From positions 1,922,001-1,986,000 of the forward strand of contig NZ_CP061321.1 in assembly GCF_018687195.1 (NCBI RefSeq): DNA of 64,000 nucleotides, read 5' to 3'. How positions within the stretch are numbered: the first letter of the stretch is position 1; the number at the start of each line of letters is the position of its first letter. The position numbers were made by a program, and so were the translations under genes. Of this stretch, positions 28,995-38,666 are shown piece after piece. The stretch is from Polynucleobacter sp. MWH-UH2A (lineage in GTDB: Bacteria > Pseudomonadota > Gammaproteobacteria > Burkholderiales > Burkholderiaceae). Under the pieces are notes generated by a model, which was not told the DNA's origin, did not search any database, and was given only the letters and a program-made list of their open reading frames with translations.

Positions 28995-30182
28995 ATGGAT
29001 ATTACCTTGACCAGCCTTGAAACGGAGCATAGCGAGCTTCTAAAGGCAAAAATAGCCTCCCAAATCGACTCTAACGGTGGGTGGCTACCTTTTTCTCGTT
29101 ATATGGAAATGGCCCTGTATGAGCCAGGAATTGGCTACTACAGTGCGGGAGCTCACAAACTCGGCGCTGGAGGGGACTTCACCACCGCGCCCGAACTGAG
29201 CCCCCTATTTGGGGCTGCGATTTGCTCAACCCTCATTCCAGTACTTGAGAGTCTCAAGCGCCAAGGATTGCCCGCTCAGATATTGGAATTTGGCGCAGGC
29301 ACTGGCAAGTTAGCCACGGCCATACTGACGCGACTTCATGATCTTGAATTTGCTTTGGACTCTTACAGCATTATTGAAATTTCGCCAGACTTAGCTCAAC
29401 GACAAGAAGTGCGCATTCAGAAAACACTCAAAGAGATCGATACCCAAACGTCGTGTCATTGGTTGAGTGAATTGCCAAAAGATTTTTCTGGTGTGATTTT
29501 GGCAAATGAAGTGATCGATGCCATTCCTTGCGACACCATCATTTATCAAAATGGATTTTGGTATTCACATGGTGTTGCTGTTGAAAACAACAAACTCGTT
29601 TGGAAAACTGGCTTACCCGCTGAACAAAATCTACTTCCTGAAACTCTGTTGAATGGTAGCTTTCCTGAGGACTACGTCACTGAGTTACACACGCCAGCCA
29701 TTGCTTGGATGCATCACGTTGCCAAGCATTTACATAGCGGTTTATTTCTGACATTTGACTACGGCTTCCCTGAGGGCGAGTATTACCACTCACAAAGGAC
29801 CGAAGGAACGCTGATGGCACATCACCGTCATCATGCGATTCAGGACCCATTTTATTTACCAGGACTATGCGATCTAACGACTCACGTTGAATGGTCACAA
29901 ATTGCTCGTACTGCTTTAGCAGAAAATGCTGATGATGTTTATTTAACCAACCAGGCTGCTTATCTCTTAGATGCCGGCATTGGTGATATCGCACTCGAAA
30001 TTGCAGATCCTAGCGATCCGGAAACATTTCTGCCAATCTCCAACTCATTACAAAAACTGTTATCAGAAGCCGAGATGGGTGAATTGTTTAAAGCTTTTGC
30101 CTTCTCTAAAAATCTTGAAAAAATACTTCCAGGACATTCACTAGAAGACCTGCCAGGATTGCGCGGCAGGAATCGACTTTAA
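28995..30182 (+). CDS. SAM-dependent methyltransferase, MidA/NDUFAF7 (COG1565) family
   Basis: A 395-residue class I methyltransferase. Motif I is ILEFGAGTGKLATAIL, preceded by the family block YYSAGAHKLGAGGDFTTAPE, the hallmark of COG1565. LANEVIDAIPC and LTFDYGFPEGEYYH are also diagnostic. The mitochondrial relative NDUFAF7 dimethylates an arginine of complex I subunit NDUFS2. Whether the bacterial protein does the same is not known. The nearby NDUFA9-like gene makes a complex I link suggestive but unproven. Confidence 0.88.
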   Translation: MDITLTSLETEHSELLKAKIASQIDSNGGWLPFSRYMEMALYEPGIGYYSAGAHKLGAGGDFTTAPELSPLFGAAICSTLIPVLESLKRQGLPAQILEFGAGTGKLATAILTRLHDLEFALDSYSIIEISPDLAQRQEVRIQKTLKEIDTQTSCHWLSELPKDFSGVILANEVIDAIPCDTIIYQNGFWYSHGVAVENNKLVWKTGLPAEQNLLPETLLNGSFPEDYVTELHTPAIAWMHHVAKHLHSGLFLTFDYGFPEGEYYHSQRTEGTLMAHHRHHAIQDPFYLPGLCDLTTHVEWSQIARTALAENADDVYLTNQAAYLLDAGIGDIALEIADPSDPETFLPISNSLQKLLSEAEMGELFKAFAFSKNLEKILPGHSLEDLPGLRGRNRL

Positions 30183-30185
30183 TAG

Positions 30186-31313
30186 TTAAGGCTGAAGGGC
30201 TACAGTAATTGCGGCCAATCTTGCCGCCTCAAATGCACTGCCGATACGCTCACTATTTGAGCGATCTTGAGCGGCGACGCCAGCAATAACCTCCGCAGTA
30301 ATGAGCGCCTGCGCATTGCGCATCGCTTTAAGCAATGGTGAAACGCGAAGTCCAATTTTTTCTGCGAGATTTAGCAAGGCCTGCCCGCGATCGGGCTTGC
30401 GCCAAACATCTGCGCGATTAAACCACGCCAATACATTCACAGGCTGCAAGTTTTGCGAATTCTGATTCATCAACTCCAATAAGGCACTAAATATTTCACT
30501 GAAGTCCCGAATCTCTATTGGCATTCGCACACAATCGGCCCACGACCGAATCTCCGCCTCAGGCACCTGCATTAATACGATGGCGCAACGCTCTTCCAAT
30601 GATTCTCCCGCCTGACTTAAATGGATCAACATCGCCTCACGAAATGCTTCTTGTGACAATTGCACTGCGAGTGTTGGCGCTAAGAGTGTTGTTGCTGCCC
30701 CCGTGTTGAGCAAGACTTGAAACATATGCATAGGCTTATTAGCAACCAAACCTCTGGCTAGTTCTTGCCAAATACGCTCAGCTGATAATGCCCGCAATTC
30801 ATCCGCCTGAACAATTGCTTTTAAAGCCAACATCGTTTCATCGGCAACACTGAAATCAGGAAAACGTGCAGCAAAGCGAGCAATACGCAATAGACGAAGT
30901 GGATCTTCAGCAAACGCGTCTGAAACATGTCGAAAAACTTTGGCAGCTAAATCTTGTTGACCGTTATAGGGGTCCAAGATTGGTCCACACAAACTTCCAT
31001 CTTCGCCAACTTCTTGGGCCATCGCATTAATCGTCAAATCACGGCGTAGTAAATCTTGCTCTAGGGTGACAGATGGATCTGCGTAAAAATGAAAGCCCTT
31101 ATAACCCTTACCTGTCTTACGCTCAGTGCGAGCCAAGGCATATTCGGCTTGAGTGTCTGGATGCAAAAAGACTGGAAAATCCTTGCCTACAGGCCGAAAG
31201 CCTTTAGCAAGCATTTCTTCTACGCTCGAGCCCACCACCACATAATCAATATCGTGTACTGGTAAGCCCATTAGGGCATCACGTATTGCTCCGCCAACGG
31301 CGTAAATTTTCAT
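30186..31313 (-). CDS. cca: CCA tRNA nucleotidyltransferase
   Basis: This enzyme adds or repairs the 3' CCA end of tRNAs. It has 375 residues. The class II nucleotidyltransferase head is intact: [24 protein letters not shown] with the metal-binding D-x-[12 protein letters not shown], and the basic [16 protein letters not shown]. It is shorter than the E. coli bifunctional enzyme (about 410), and I do not see a clear HD phosphohydrolase motif after residue 200. It overlaps the NDUFA9-like gene by 4 nt. Confidence 0.93.
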   Translation of the reverse strand: MKIYAVGGAIRDALMGLPVHDIDYVVVGSSVEEMLAKGFRPVGKDFPVFLHPDTQAEYALARTERKTGKGYKGFHFYADPSVTLEQDLLRRDLTINAMAQEVGEDGSLCGPILDPYNGQQDLAAKVFRHVSDAFAEDPLRLLRIARFAARFPDFSVADETMLALKAIVQADELRALSAERIWQELARGLVANKPMHMFQVLLNTGAATTLLAPTLAVQLSQEAFREAMLIHLSQAGESLEERCAIVLMQVPEAEIRSWADCVRMPIEIRDFSEIFSALLELMNQNSQNLQPVNVLAWFNRADVWRKPDRGQALLNLAEKIGLRVSPLLKAMRNAQALITAEVIAGVAAQDRSNSERIGSAFEAARLAAITVALQP

Positions 31314-32221
31314 CCCGATATGCCTTCTAAATGGTGACGACTTATTTTAAATACGTGTGTTAATGCATCAACACCATTCAATGGAAGAATATTCGGTAAT
31401 TGCATAGACGCAATATTGTCACGAGACATTAGCGTGGGGCCTGGCAAAAATTCAAATGCCAATGCTTGCAGGTAGCCCACAAAAGCGGGCACAGGGATAA
31501 TCCAGCAAAAGGTATTTGCTTTACGCTTCGCCAATTCCACAATTTCTCTCATCGTAAATACCTCCGGACCCACTAAATCATAAGATTGGTGAATCGTCTG
31601 CGGTAAATCCAATGCCTTAACAAAAGCACTAGCAACATCATCAACGCTAACCGGCTGAAATTTTGCTCCATAGTTTGCCAACGGCATTAAAGGCAGCAAC
31701 TTTGTAAGCCTGGTAAATAAATTAATAAATTGGTCCTGAGAACCAAAAATGACGGATGGTCTAAAAATAGTCCAATCTAAATTGCTGGCTTTCACTGCCA
31801 ACTCGCCATCGCCCTTGCTTCGTTGATACTTAGATGGGCCATTAGCGTCTGCGCCTAGCGCACTCATATGAAGATAGCGCTTAAGGCCATGTAACTGCAT
31901 CGCAATAATAATGTTTTTAGGTAACTCTACGTGGGCCGATTCAAATACTTTGCCATAAGGTTGGGCTGGCTTATCGTGCAACACACCAACCAAATTAATG
32001 ACCGCACCATTTGGCTTGATCCTCGAACACAATGATTGCAAGGCATCAAACTCGTGAATATCCACTTCTTCAATATGCACTTTTGGCAACAAACGTAAAT
32101 CACGTCCAGCGAATGGATGTCCAGAGGGAATCAATACAGAGTAGCCAGCCAATTGCAATTGCGCAGCCAAAACACGCCCTACAAATCCATTACCCCCAAT
32201 TAACAAAATGTCGTATTGCAT
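31310..32221 (-). CDS. NDUFA9-like NAD(P)-binding epimerase/dehydratase family protein
   Basis: An extended/atypical SDR of 303 residues. The cofactor motif is [17 protein letters not shown] near the N-terminus. [21 protein letters not shown] holds the Y-x3-K region, and [11 protein letters not shown] is typical of NDUFA9-like proteins. These are usually annotated as complex I accessory homologues, and bacterial roles are uncertain. ATG 32221 is chosen since it follows AAAGAGA; a TTG 18 bases upstream is also in frame. It overlaps cca by 4 nt and is 19 bp downstream of slt. Confidence 0.87.
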   Translation of the reverse strand: MQYDILLIGGNGFVGRVLAAQLQLAGYSVLIPSGHPFAGRDLRLLPKVHIEEVDIHEFDALQSLCSRIKPNGAVINLVGVLHDKPAQPYGKVFESAHVELPKNIIIAMQLHGLKRYLHMSALGADANGPSKYQRSKGDGELAVKASNLDWTIFRPSVIFGSQDQFINLFTRLTKLLPLMPLANYGAKFQPVSVDDVASAFVKALDLPQTIHQSYDLVGPEVFTMREIVELAKRKANTFCWIIPVPAFVGYLQALAFEFLPGPTLMSRDNIASMQLPNILPLNGVDALTHVFKISRHHLEGISG

Positions 32222-32240
32222 AGAAATCTCTTTGATCAAT

Positions 32241-34205
32241 CTAAGGTAGCTCGGATTGTGTGGCAGCTTTAGGAGTAATGACGCCCAAGCGCTGCTTCAA
32301 AGACTGTGTCTGGCCATTCAATATCGATGAATAGTAATTTGCGTTTGACAACACATTCTTTACGTAAGTGCGAGTTTCATTAAACGGAATTGTTTCAGCA
32401 AAAATTGCCCCTTCAGTTGGACCAGTTAACTTTTCTCGCCAGGCCTTAGATCTAGATGGGCCAGCGTTATATGCCGCGGAAGCTAATACCCAAGAGCCAT
32501 CAAGATCGATCAATACCATATTGAGATAGTTACTGCCCAATGTGAGATTGGTGTTGGTATCACTCAACTTATCATTTGTGTAATTGCTCATGCCAATCTT
32601 TTTCGCAACATACTTTGCGGTATTAGGCATGACCTGCATCAAACCAGAAGCGCCCACTGAAGAAGATGCATTCATGATGAAGCGCGATTCTTGGCGAATC
32701 AAGCCATATGCCCAAGCTAAATTTAAATCAATCTGTCTTGCAATCGGAGATAACTCATCACGATACGGTGTGGGATAGCGCAAATGAAAGTCATGCTCTA
32801 GTTTTGTACGATCTGCAGTATTAACAACGCGATCATATAAATTGATGCGCTTAGCATACTCAGCTGCAGCCAGTAATTGCTTATCCGTCATATTACGGAG
32901 TTCCCAATTCCACTCGCGATTACCTTCAAATCGCAAATTCATGGCATATAGACGCTCGCCACGGACAAAGCCTTTGCGACTTGCCATGGCGTCAATTTCT
33001 TGTTCAGTTACCTTAGTCCGGCTTGGCGCCTGATTTGGCTTGCCTAATTCCTCGCGAGCCAATTGGCCGTAAAAGTTATATTGATCTGCAATTAACTCGA
33101 AGCTTTCTTTTGCTTTTGCGTCTTGACCTTCTGCTTTTAATGCACGGCCATACCAATAAGCCCACGCGGGGTCCTTGCTTCTCACTGCGGAATTCATGCC
33201 ATCTATTGCATTCTTAACTAAGGCCCAATCCTTTGCACGTAAACCAGCACGCACTTTCCACTCTTGCGACTCTATAGACAATAGCTCGTTGTAACCGAGT
33301 TCCTGTTGTAAACGATATGCATCATCAGCATTCGGATCTAACTTCTTCGCCAGAAATTGTCCAATCACGCCCCAAGCAAGCGCTTGATTTTCTTTGCTGT
33401 AGCGAGATGCGGTTTGCGAAAAATCCCGATATGCCTTGGCAGGATCTGTCTTGGCAACTTTCACAATGTCGCCTATTGGATCATCGCCACCGAGGCGTCG
33501 TGCCATCGTGTCATAGCCCTTTTCACTTGCAGCACGGCCAATCGCTTTTGCCTCACTTGGTGTCATACCACCAGCAGCTACCAATGCGGGAACCAACTCT
33601 TGGCAAGCCTGTCCAAAATAACTAGGATCTAATAACACCGCGCGCGAATCAATCGCTAACTTAGTTGGGTTTTCTCCTTGCGATAATTTAGATAACAAGG
33701 AATAACACTTCACTTGAGTATCGTCATCCAATACAAACTTGGCATACTCTGCATCAAAGCGCACCCAATCTTTGCGCTTGCCAAGTACTAGCAACCAATC
33801 GTTACGCATACGGTCGGCCAATGCGGTTCCTTGATATTGATTCAGGAACGCAATTACCTGTGAGTCAGCAGCATAATCATTGCGAGGGCCACCCGCACTA
33901 TCAAACATTTGCGGCTTAATTCGAAAATACGCAACGTAATCATCAAACGGATAATTCACTAAAGCTGAAGATAGTTGCTGTGTTCGAAATACATCATTTT
34001 TCTTTGCGGCATCACGCAAATCAATGAACATGCGATCTGTATCGGTAATTTCTGCGGGCGCTATCTTACTTTCATAAGACTTTGGTAACTTTGGCTTTTT
34101 GGTTTTCTCTGCAAATGCGCTTGGCATAGCAAAAACCACCCCCATGACCAATATTCCAGCCCAGCGGGCACAATGCCCTTTCAGAATCTGATGCGTCTTT
34201 TTCAC
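32241..34205 (-). CDS. slt: Soluble lytic murein transglycosylase (Slt70-like)
   Basis: A periplasmic peptidoglycan lyase that forms 1,6-anhydromuropeptides, the substrates imported by AmpG. It has 654 residues, with a signal peptide ending near SAFA (about 32). A long alpha-superhelical region follows. The C-terminal SLT domain has the catalytic Glu in LIRQESRF, the GLMQVMPNTAKYVAKK block and LASAAYNAGPSRSK. The start codon is GTG at 34205. It shares a short overlap of 5' regions with the divergent cyclo-ligase locus. Confidence 0.94.
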   Translation of the reverse strand: MKKTHQILKGHCARWAGILVMGVVFAMPSAFAEKTKKPKLPKSYESKIAPAEITDTDRMFIDLRDAAKKNDVFRTQQLSSALVNYPFDDYVAYFRIKPQMFDSAGGPRNDYAADSQVIAFLNQYQGTALADRMRNDWLLVLGKRKDWVRFDAEYAKFVLDDDTQVKCYSLLSKLSQGENPTKLAIDSRAVLLDPSYFGQACQELVPALVAAGGMTPSEAKAIGRAASEKGYDTMARRLGGDDPIGDIVKVAKTDPAKAYRDFSQTASRYSKENQALAWGVIGQFLAKKLDPNADDAYRLQQELGYNELLSIESQEWKVRAGLRAKDWALVKNAIDGMNSAVRSKDPAWAYWYGRALKAEGQDAKAKESFELIADQYNFYGQLAREELGKPNQAPSRTKVTEQEIDAMASRKGFVRGERLYAMNLRFEGNREWNWELRNMTDKQLLAAAEYAKRINLYDRVVNTADRTKLEHDFHLRYPTPYRDELSPIARQIDLNLAWAYGLIRQESRFIMNASSSVGASGLMQVMPNTAKYVAKKIGMSNYTNDKLSDTNTNLTLGSNYLNMVLIDLDGSWVLASAAYNAGPSRSKAWREKLTGPTEGAIFAETIPFNETRTYVKNVLSNANYYSSILNGQTQSLKQRLGVITPKAATQSELP

Positions 34206-34247
34206 TATCGAACCTTATTTACTATATTTTCTAATTTTCGCCCGATA

Positions 34248-34874
34248 ATGGGCGATATGCACGGTAATTCACCAAAAACTCTGCGCCAAGAATTATTAAA
34301 ACAACGCAAGGAATTTGCTGCGGCTAGCGCTTTCCCTCAAATTAGAGAAAAACTGATTTCCGCTATTCCAGAATTTCTTACTGGCGAGGGCAAAGCCCTG
34401 CGCACTATTGCCCTATATTGGCCAATTCAAGACGAGCTTGATATCAGAGCCCCCTTACTTAGCTGGGCTAGCAACGAGGAGGGGCGTCGCTTAGCTTTAC
34501 CCTATGCTCGCCCAGACAAACACCTTAATTTTTACGAATGGCGCGATGGCGACAGCTTAGTTCCTAGCCAACACGGGGTTCCTGAACCAAATCCTAATAA
34601 TCAAGACAGACCCATTATCAACCCAGATTGCATCTTCATTCCTTGCGTAGGCTGGTCAAGCTCCACCGAGAACGGCAAAGCACACTATTGGCGTCTAGGG
34701 TATGGTGGTGGCTATTTTGATCGCACCCTGTTGGCATTGCGCAAAAAAAATCCCAAGCTGATTTGCGTTGGGATTGGGTTTGATTGGCAAAAACTGGATG
34801 ATGCTCAGTGGTCTGCTCAAACTCACGATGAGCCTTTGGATATGTTGCTCACCGAATCAGGTTTGCTACGCTAA
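34248..34874 (+). CDS. 5-formyltetrahydrofolate cyclo-ligase
   Basis: This enzyme converts 5-formyl-THF to 5,10-methenyl-THF with ATP, returning a folate storage form to the one-carbon pool. From ATG 34248 it has 208 residues; ATG 34257 is equally possible. The frame is open further upstream but overlaps slt on the other strand. The ATP-binding block is YGGGYFDRTL, with FIPCVGWS before it and the N-terminal LRQELLKQRKEF. The gene ends directly against the metF stop codon. The neighbourhood of metF fits a folate role. Confidence 0.9.
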   Translation: MGDMHGNSPKTLRQELLKQRKEFAAASAFPQIREKLISAIPEFLTGEGKALRTIALYWPIQDELDIRAPLLSWASNEEGRRLALPYARPDKHLNFYEWRDGDSLVPSQHGVPEPNPNNQDRPIINPDCIFIPCVGWSSSTENGKAHYWRLGYGGGYFDRTLLALRKKNPKLICVGIGFDWQKLDDAQWSAQTHDEPLDMLLTESGLLR

Positions 34875-35705
34875 TTAATTCGTTAACTCTAAATTCTCAG
34901 CAATAGCCAACACGGCATCAGCCTGATTTAAAGAATAAAAATGTAAGCCTGGGGCGCCAGCGGTCAGTAACTGATCGCATAAGTCCGTTACGACTTCTTC
35001 GCCGAATGCGCGAATCGAAGCTATGTCATCGCCATACGATTGGAGTCGCAAACGAATCCAGCGAGGAATCTCAGCGCCACACGCATCCGAGAATCGCAAC
35101 AATTGGCTGCTATTTGTTATTGGCATGATGCCAGCAATGATTGGCTGCGTAACGCCTAAATCATAGGCTTCATCAACAAATCGAAAGTAAGCATCGCTGT
35201 TATAAAAATACTGAGTAACAGCAGAGTTTGCACCCGCTTTCATTTTTTGCACAAAGAAATCGATATCACTTGCGGGAGATTTAGCCTGTGGGTGCGTTTC
35301 TGGATAAGCAGCGACGTCAATATGAAACCAATCGCCAGTCTCAGAGCGAATGAACTCTACCAATTCATTGGCGTGATGAAATTCACCATACTGCCCCATG
35401 CCTGATGGCAGATCGCCACGCAGCGCCACGATACGCCTTACTCCGAGAGCCTGATATTGCTTGAGCATTTCGCGCACGCTTTCGCGTGAGCTACCTACAC
35501 AAGATAAATGCGGGGCAACCGCCGCAGCAGCAGCATGGATATCGCTAACTACTTTTAATGTGCCTGACTGAGTAGAGCCACCAGCCCCAAAAGTCACGGA
35601 ATAAAACGAGGGCTTCAGTGTTTCGCTGAAACGCTCGCGCACTAAGTGCAGCTTACTCTCACCTTCTGGTGTTTTTGGAGGGAAGAATTCGACGCTTAAT
35701 TCCAT
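34875..35705 (-). CDS. metF: Methylenetetrahydrofolate reductase
   Basis: A flavoprotein that reduces 5,10-methylene-THF to 5-methyl-THF, the methyl donor for the split MetH above. It has 276 residues. Family blocks are the N-terminal VEFFPPKTPEGE with the catalytic Glu, YSVTFGAGGSTQSGT, IVALRGDLPSG and AVTQYFYNSDAYFRFVD. It lies 28 bp downstream of ahcY on the same strand, giving the ahcY-metF operon under the SAH riboswitch. Confidence 0.96.
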   Translation of the reverse strand: MELSVEFFPPKTPEGESKLHLVRERFSETLKPSFYSVTFGAGGSTQSGTLKVVSDIHAAAAAVAPHLSCVGSSRESVREMLKQYQALGVRRIVALRGDLPSGMGQYGEFHHANELVEFIRSETGDWFHIDVAAYPETHPQAKSPASDIDFFVQKMKAGANSAVTQYFYNSDAYFRFVDEAYDLGVTQPIIAGIMPITNSSQLLRFSDACGAEIPRWIRLRLQSYGDDIASIRAFGEEVVTDLCDQLLTAGAPGLHFYSLNQADAVLAIAENLELTN

Positions 35706-35733
35706 GATTGGGGCCTAGGTCTTTAACAGCGGA

Positions 35734-37185
35734 TTAATAACGGTAGTGGTCAGCCTTATATGGGCCTTCCTTAGTGACGCCAATATAAGCTGCTTGCTGA
35801 TCAGTTAATTCAGTCAGCTGCGCATTCAATTTCTTCAACTGTAAACGCGCTACTTTCTCATCCAAATGCTTCGGCAAGGTGTATACGCCAATTGGATACT
35901 TGTTAGTACCAACTGCATTCCACAACTCGATCTGAGCGATCACTTGGTTTGCAAATGAAGAGCTCATTACATAGGAAGGGTGACCAGTACCGCAACCTAG
36001 ATTTACCAGGCGGCCTTTAGCCAAGATGATTAAACGCTTCTCCGGCATACCATTGGCTGCAGGGAAAATCACGTGATCTACCTGTGGCTTAATTTCTTCC
36101 CACTTGTATTTTTCAATACCAGCAACATCGATCTCGTTATCAAAGTGACCGATGTTGCAAACAATCGCCTGATCCTTCATCTTCACCATATGGTCATGCG
36201 TAATCACATGGTAATTACCTGTTGCTGAAACAAAAATATCGGCCTTGTCTGCAGCGTAATCCATAGTTACAACACGATAACCTTCCATTGCTGCTTGGAG
36301 TGCACAAATTGGATCTACTTCAGTTACCCATACCTGAGCAGACAATGCGCGCAATGCTTGCGCAGAACCCTTGCCCACATCGCCGTAACCACAAACAACA
36401 GCAACCTTGCCAGCAACCATCACATCGGTAGCGCGCTTGATCGCATCAACCAAAGACTCACGGCAACCATAAAGATTGTCGAACTTGCTCTTGGTTACAG
36501 AGTCATTCACGTTGATTGCTGGGAATTTCAAATCACCTTTGGCAAACATTTGATACAAGCGATGAACGCCAGTAGTGGTTTCCTCAGTAACGCCTTTTAC
36601 TTTGTCTAAACGAGTAGAGTACCAAGTTGGGTCTTGAGCCAATTTTTTCTTGATGGCAGCGAACAGAATGGTTTCTTCTTCACTGGTTGGATGGTTTAAA
36701 CATGCCTGGTCTTTTTCAGCACGTGCGCCAAGATGCAATAGCAAAGTAGCATCGCCGCCGTCATCCAAAATCATATTGGTATAGCCGCCATCAGCCCATT
36801 CAAAAATACGGTGGGTGAAATCCCAGTACTGTTCAAGTGTTTCACCTTTGATAGCAAATACTGGTGTGCCGTTTGCAGCAATCGCTGCGGCAGCATGATC
36901 TTGTGTTGAAAAAATATTGCATGAGGCCCATTGCACTTCCGCACCAAGCGCTTCAAGAGTCTCAATCAAGACTGCAGTTTGAATAGTCATGTGTAAAGAG
37001 CCAGTAATGCGTGCGCCACGCAATGGCTGTTGAGCAGCAAACTCATCGCGAATAGCGATCAAGCCAGGCATCTCAGTTTCAGCAATCGCAATTTCTTTGC
37101 GGCCAAAGTCAGCCAAAGAAATATCAGCAATTGCGCAACGAGTTGCAACAAAGTCTTTTAAATTGAAATCGGAAACGGTATTCAT
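35734..37185 (-). CDS. ahcY: Adenosylhomocysteinase
   Basis: AhcY hydrolyses SAH, the inhibitory product of methyltransferases, to adenosine and homocysteine using bound NAD. It has 483 residues, the long form that carries an insertion of about 40 residues (the [11 protein letters not shown]...IKKKLAQDP region). The NAD motif is [16 protein letters not shown]. Substrate blocks are [20 protein letters not shown] and the C-terminal KADHYRY. The gene is preceded by an SAH riboswitch and by a hairpin covering its ribosome binding site. metF follows. Confidence 0.98.
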   Translation of the reverse strand: MNTVSDFNLKDFVATRCAIADISLADFGRKEIAIAETEMPGLIAIRDEFAAQQPLRGARITGSLHMTIQTAVLIETLEALGAEVQWASCNIFSTQDHAAAAIAANGTPVFAIKGETLEQYWDFTHRIFEWADGGYTNMILDDGGDATLLLHLGARAEKDQACLNHPTSEEETILFAAIKKKLAQDPTWYSTRLDKVKGVTEETTTGVHRLYQMFAKGDLKFPAINVNDSVTKSKFDNLYGCRESLVDAIKRATDVMVAGKVAVVCGYGDVGKGSAQALRALSAQVWVTEVDPICALQAAMEGYRVVTMDYAADKADIFVSATGNYHVITHDHMVKMKDQAIVCNIGHFDNEIDVAGIEKYKWEEIKPQVDHVIFPAANGMPEKRLIILAKGRLVNLGCGTGHPSYVMSSSFANQVIAQIELWNAVGTNKYPIGVYTLPKHLDEKVARLQLKKLNAQLTELTDQQAAYIGVTKEGPYKADHYRY

Positions 37186-37191
37186 GTAATG

Positions 37192-37220
37192 CTCCAGCTA
37201 AATACGATCCAATGCTGGAG
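37192..37220 (-). promoter_or_regulatory. Hairpin covering the ahcY Shine-Dalgarno sequence
   Basis: In the ahcY leader CTCCAGC (37220-37214) can pair perfectly with GCTGGAG (37198-37192). The second arm contains the GGAG that serves as the ribosome binding site, 7 nt before the ATG at 37185. This hairpin lies 3' of the SAH riboswitch and is a natural candidate for a translational on/off platform. The mechanism is inference from pairing by eye. Confidence 0.5.
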
Positions 37221-37254
37221 TACAAACTCGCTAGCCGTTGAATCATGGGTTAGC

Positions 37255-37345
37255 GAGCGCAGTTGCAATTAGTAAATCTGCTTAGATTTACCCCTTCAAG
37301 CCTGGGGAGTTGCCAATTGGCAATCCTTGCAACGCTCCTTGAAGG
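37255..37345 (-). ncRNA. SAH riboswitch upstream of ahcY-metF
   Basis: The leader matches the S-adenosylhomocysteine riboswitch. P1 is CCTTCAAG (37345-37338) pairing with CTTGAAGG (37300-37293). Immediately after the 5' arm comes GAGCGTTGC (37337-37329), the conserved core, and before the 3' arm is CCCAGG. The pseudoknot P4 can form between GAGCG (37337-37333) and CGCTC (37259-37255). In this class SAH binding raises expression of ahcY, so the element would induce SAH removal and, through metF, remethylation. A further stem, GCTCGCTA with TAGCGAG (37257-37227), shares bases with P4 and may be the alternative structure. Confidence 0.9.
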
Positions 37346-37346
37346 T

Positions 37347-37374
37347 ATGGCGAAATTGTAATCAATTTCGCCAT
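37347..37374. promoter_or_regulatory. Perfect 28-bp dyad over the predicted ahcY promoter
   Basis: ATGGCGAAATTG (37347-37358) is repeated inverted at 37363-37374 with a 4-bp centre, all 12 bases paired. On the minus strand TACAAT (37360-37355), a 5/6 match to a sigma-70 -10 box, sits in the centre. A start about 7-9 bases downstream would fall just at the first base of the riboswitch. No good -35 is seen. The dyad may be an operator, which would add DNA-level control to the riboswitch. It lacks a T-run, so it is not an obvious terminator. Confidence 0.5.
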
Positions 37375-37417
37375 GGTTTGTCTCAATGCGCCTCAATACA
37401 TCTTAAAAACGCTTTTT

Positions 37418-37444
37418 GAGTCCTTAATTCATCAATTAAGGCTC
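37418..37444 (-). terminator. Hairpin at the metK stop codon
   Basis: CCTTAATT (37422-37429) and AATTAAGG (37434-37441) form a perfect 8-bp stem with a 4-nt loop, extended by GAG/CTC after a one-base bulge. One arm overlaps the metK TGA. On the minus strand it is followed by AAAAAGCGTTTTT rather than a pure T-run, so it is a weak terminator or a 3'-end stabilising hairpin. Confidence 0.35.
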
Positions 37445-38609
37445 ATAGACCTGCGGCTGCACGTAATGCCGCCGCCTTATCTGTTTGCTCCCAAGTAAAT
37501 TCTGGCTCTTCGCGACCAAAGTGGCCATAAGCAGCAGTTTTACGATAGATAGGGCGCAAGAGATTGAGCATCTTCACAATTCCTTTTGGTCGCAAATCAA
37601 AATGCTCGGATACCAGTTGCGCAATCTTCTCATCAGAAATCTTGCCCGTTCCGAATGTGCTCACCATTACTGAAGTTGGTTTTGCAACGCCAATTGCATA
37701 AGAGATCTGAATTAAGCACTTGCTTGCCAATCCAGCAGCAACCACGTTCTTCGCAACATAACGACCAGCATATGCCGCTGAACGGTCAACCTTTGATGGG
37801 TCCTTGCCAGAGAATGCACCACCTCCGTGAGGAGCAGCGCCACCGTAGGTATCCACAATAATTTTACGGCCAGTTAAACCGCAATCACCTTGGGGGCCAC
37901 CGATAACAAATCGTCCTGTTGGATTTACCAAGAAATTAATTGCGCCCTTAATCAAATGCTTGGGCAATACTGGCTTGATAATTTCTTCAACAACCGCTTC
38001 ACGCAATTTTTCTAATGAAATGTCTTCGTCATGCTGAGTAGACAACACCACGGTATCAATCGAATCGGGCTTGCCATCAACATAACGCAAAGTTACCTGT
38101 GACTTTGCATCGGGACGCAACCATGTCAAACGGCCATCGCGACGCAATTGAGACTGACGCTCTACCAAGCGATGTGACAAGTGGATCGGCAATGGCATGA
38201 GCTCTGCTGTTTCATCACAAGCGTAACCAAACATTAAGCCCTGGTCGCCAGCGCCTTGATCCAAGCCATCGTCATGCGCTTTATCAACGCCTTGTGCAAT
38301 ATCTGGGCTTTGCTTGTCATAAGCAACTAATACGGCGCAACCTTTGTAATCGATACCATAGGCAGTATTGTCGTAACCAATTTCACGCAAGGTATTACGG
38401 GCGACTTGAATGTAGTCTACGTTTGCATTGGTAGTAATTTCACCAGCCAATACAACTAAGCCAGTGTTGCATAAAGTTTCTGCCGCAACACGTGCGGTTG
38501 GATCTTGCGCCAAGATGGCATCAAGAATCGAATCTGAAATTTGGTCCGCTACTTTATCGGGGTGGCCTTCAGAAACCGATTCTGAGGTAAAGAAGTAATC
38601 ATTTGCCAT
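37443..38609 (-). CDS. metK: S-adenosylmethionine synthetase
   Basis: MetK makes SAM from methionine and ATP. It has 388 residues. Blocks are [21 protein letters not shown] near the N-terminus (written here only as the conserved GHPDK), [15 protein letters not shown] with the catalytic loop, the P-loop-like [19 protein letters not shown], and the C-terminal [11 protein letters not shown]. The ATG at 38609 follows AAAGGA. The leader holds a SAM-II-like pseudoknot. It lies upstream of the separately promoted ahcY-metF operon on the same strand. Confidence 0.98.
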   Translation of the reverse strand: MANDYFFTSESVSEGHPDKVADQISDSILDAILAQDPTARVAAETLCNTGLVVLAGEITTNANVDYIQVARNTLREIGYDNTAYGIDYKGCAVLVAYDKQSPDIAQGVDKAHDDGLDQGAGDQGLMFGYACDETAELMPLPIHLSHRLVERQSQLRRDGRLTWLRPDAKSQVTLRYVDGKPDSIDTVVLSTQHDEDISLEKLREAVVEEIIKPVLPKHLIKGAINFLVNPTGRFVIGGPQGDCGLTGRKIIVDTYGGAAPHGGGAFSGKDPSKVDRSAAYAGRYVAKNVVAAGLASKCLIQISYAIGVAKPTSVMVSTFGTGKISDEKIAQLVSEHFDLRPKGIVKMLNLLRPIYRKTAAYGHFGREEPEFTWEQTDKAAALRAAAGL

Positions 38610-38666
38610 TGCATATTCCTTTAAAAATTAACACGATCTATCGGACAACTCGACGTGCCTGGAACT

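Noticed and set aside
30186..31313. Truncated or broken cca
   Set aside because: It is shorter than the E. coli enzyme, but the start, catalytic head and end are in one clean frame, so it is a short family member rather than a pseudogene.
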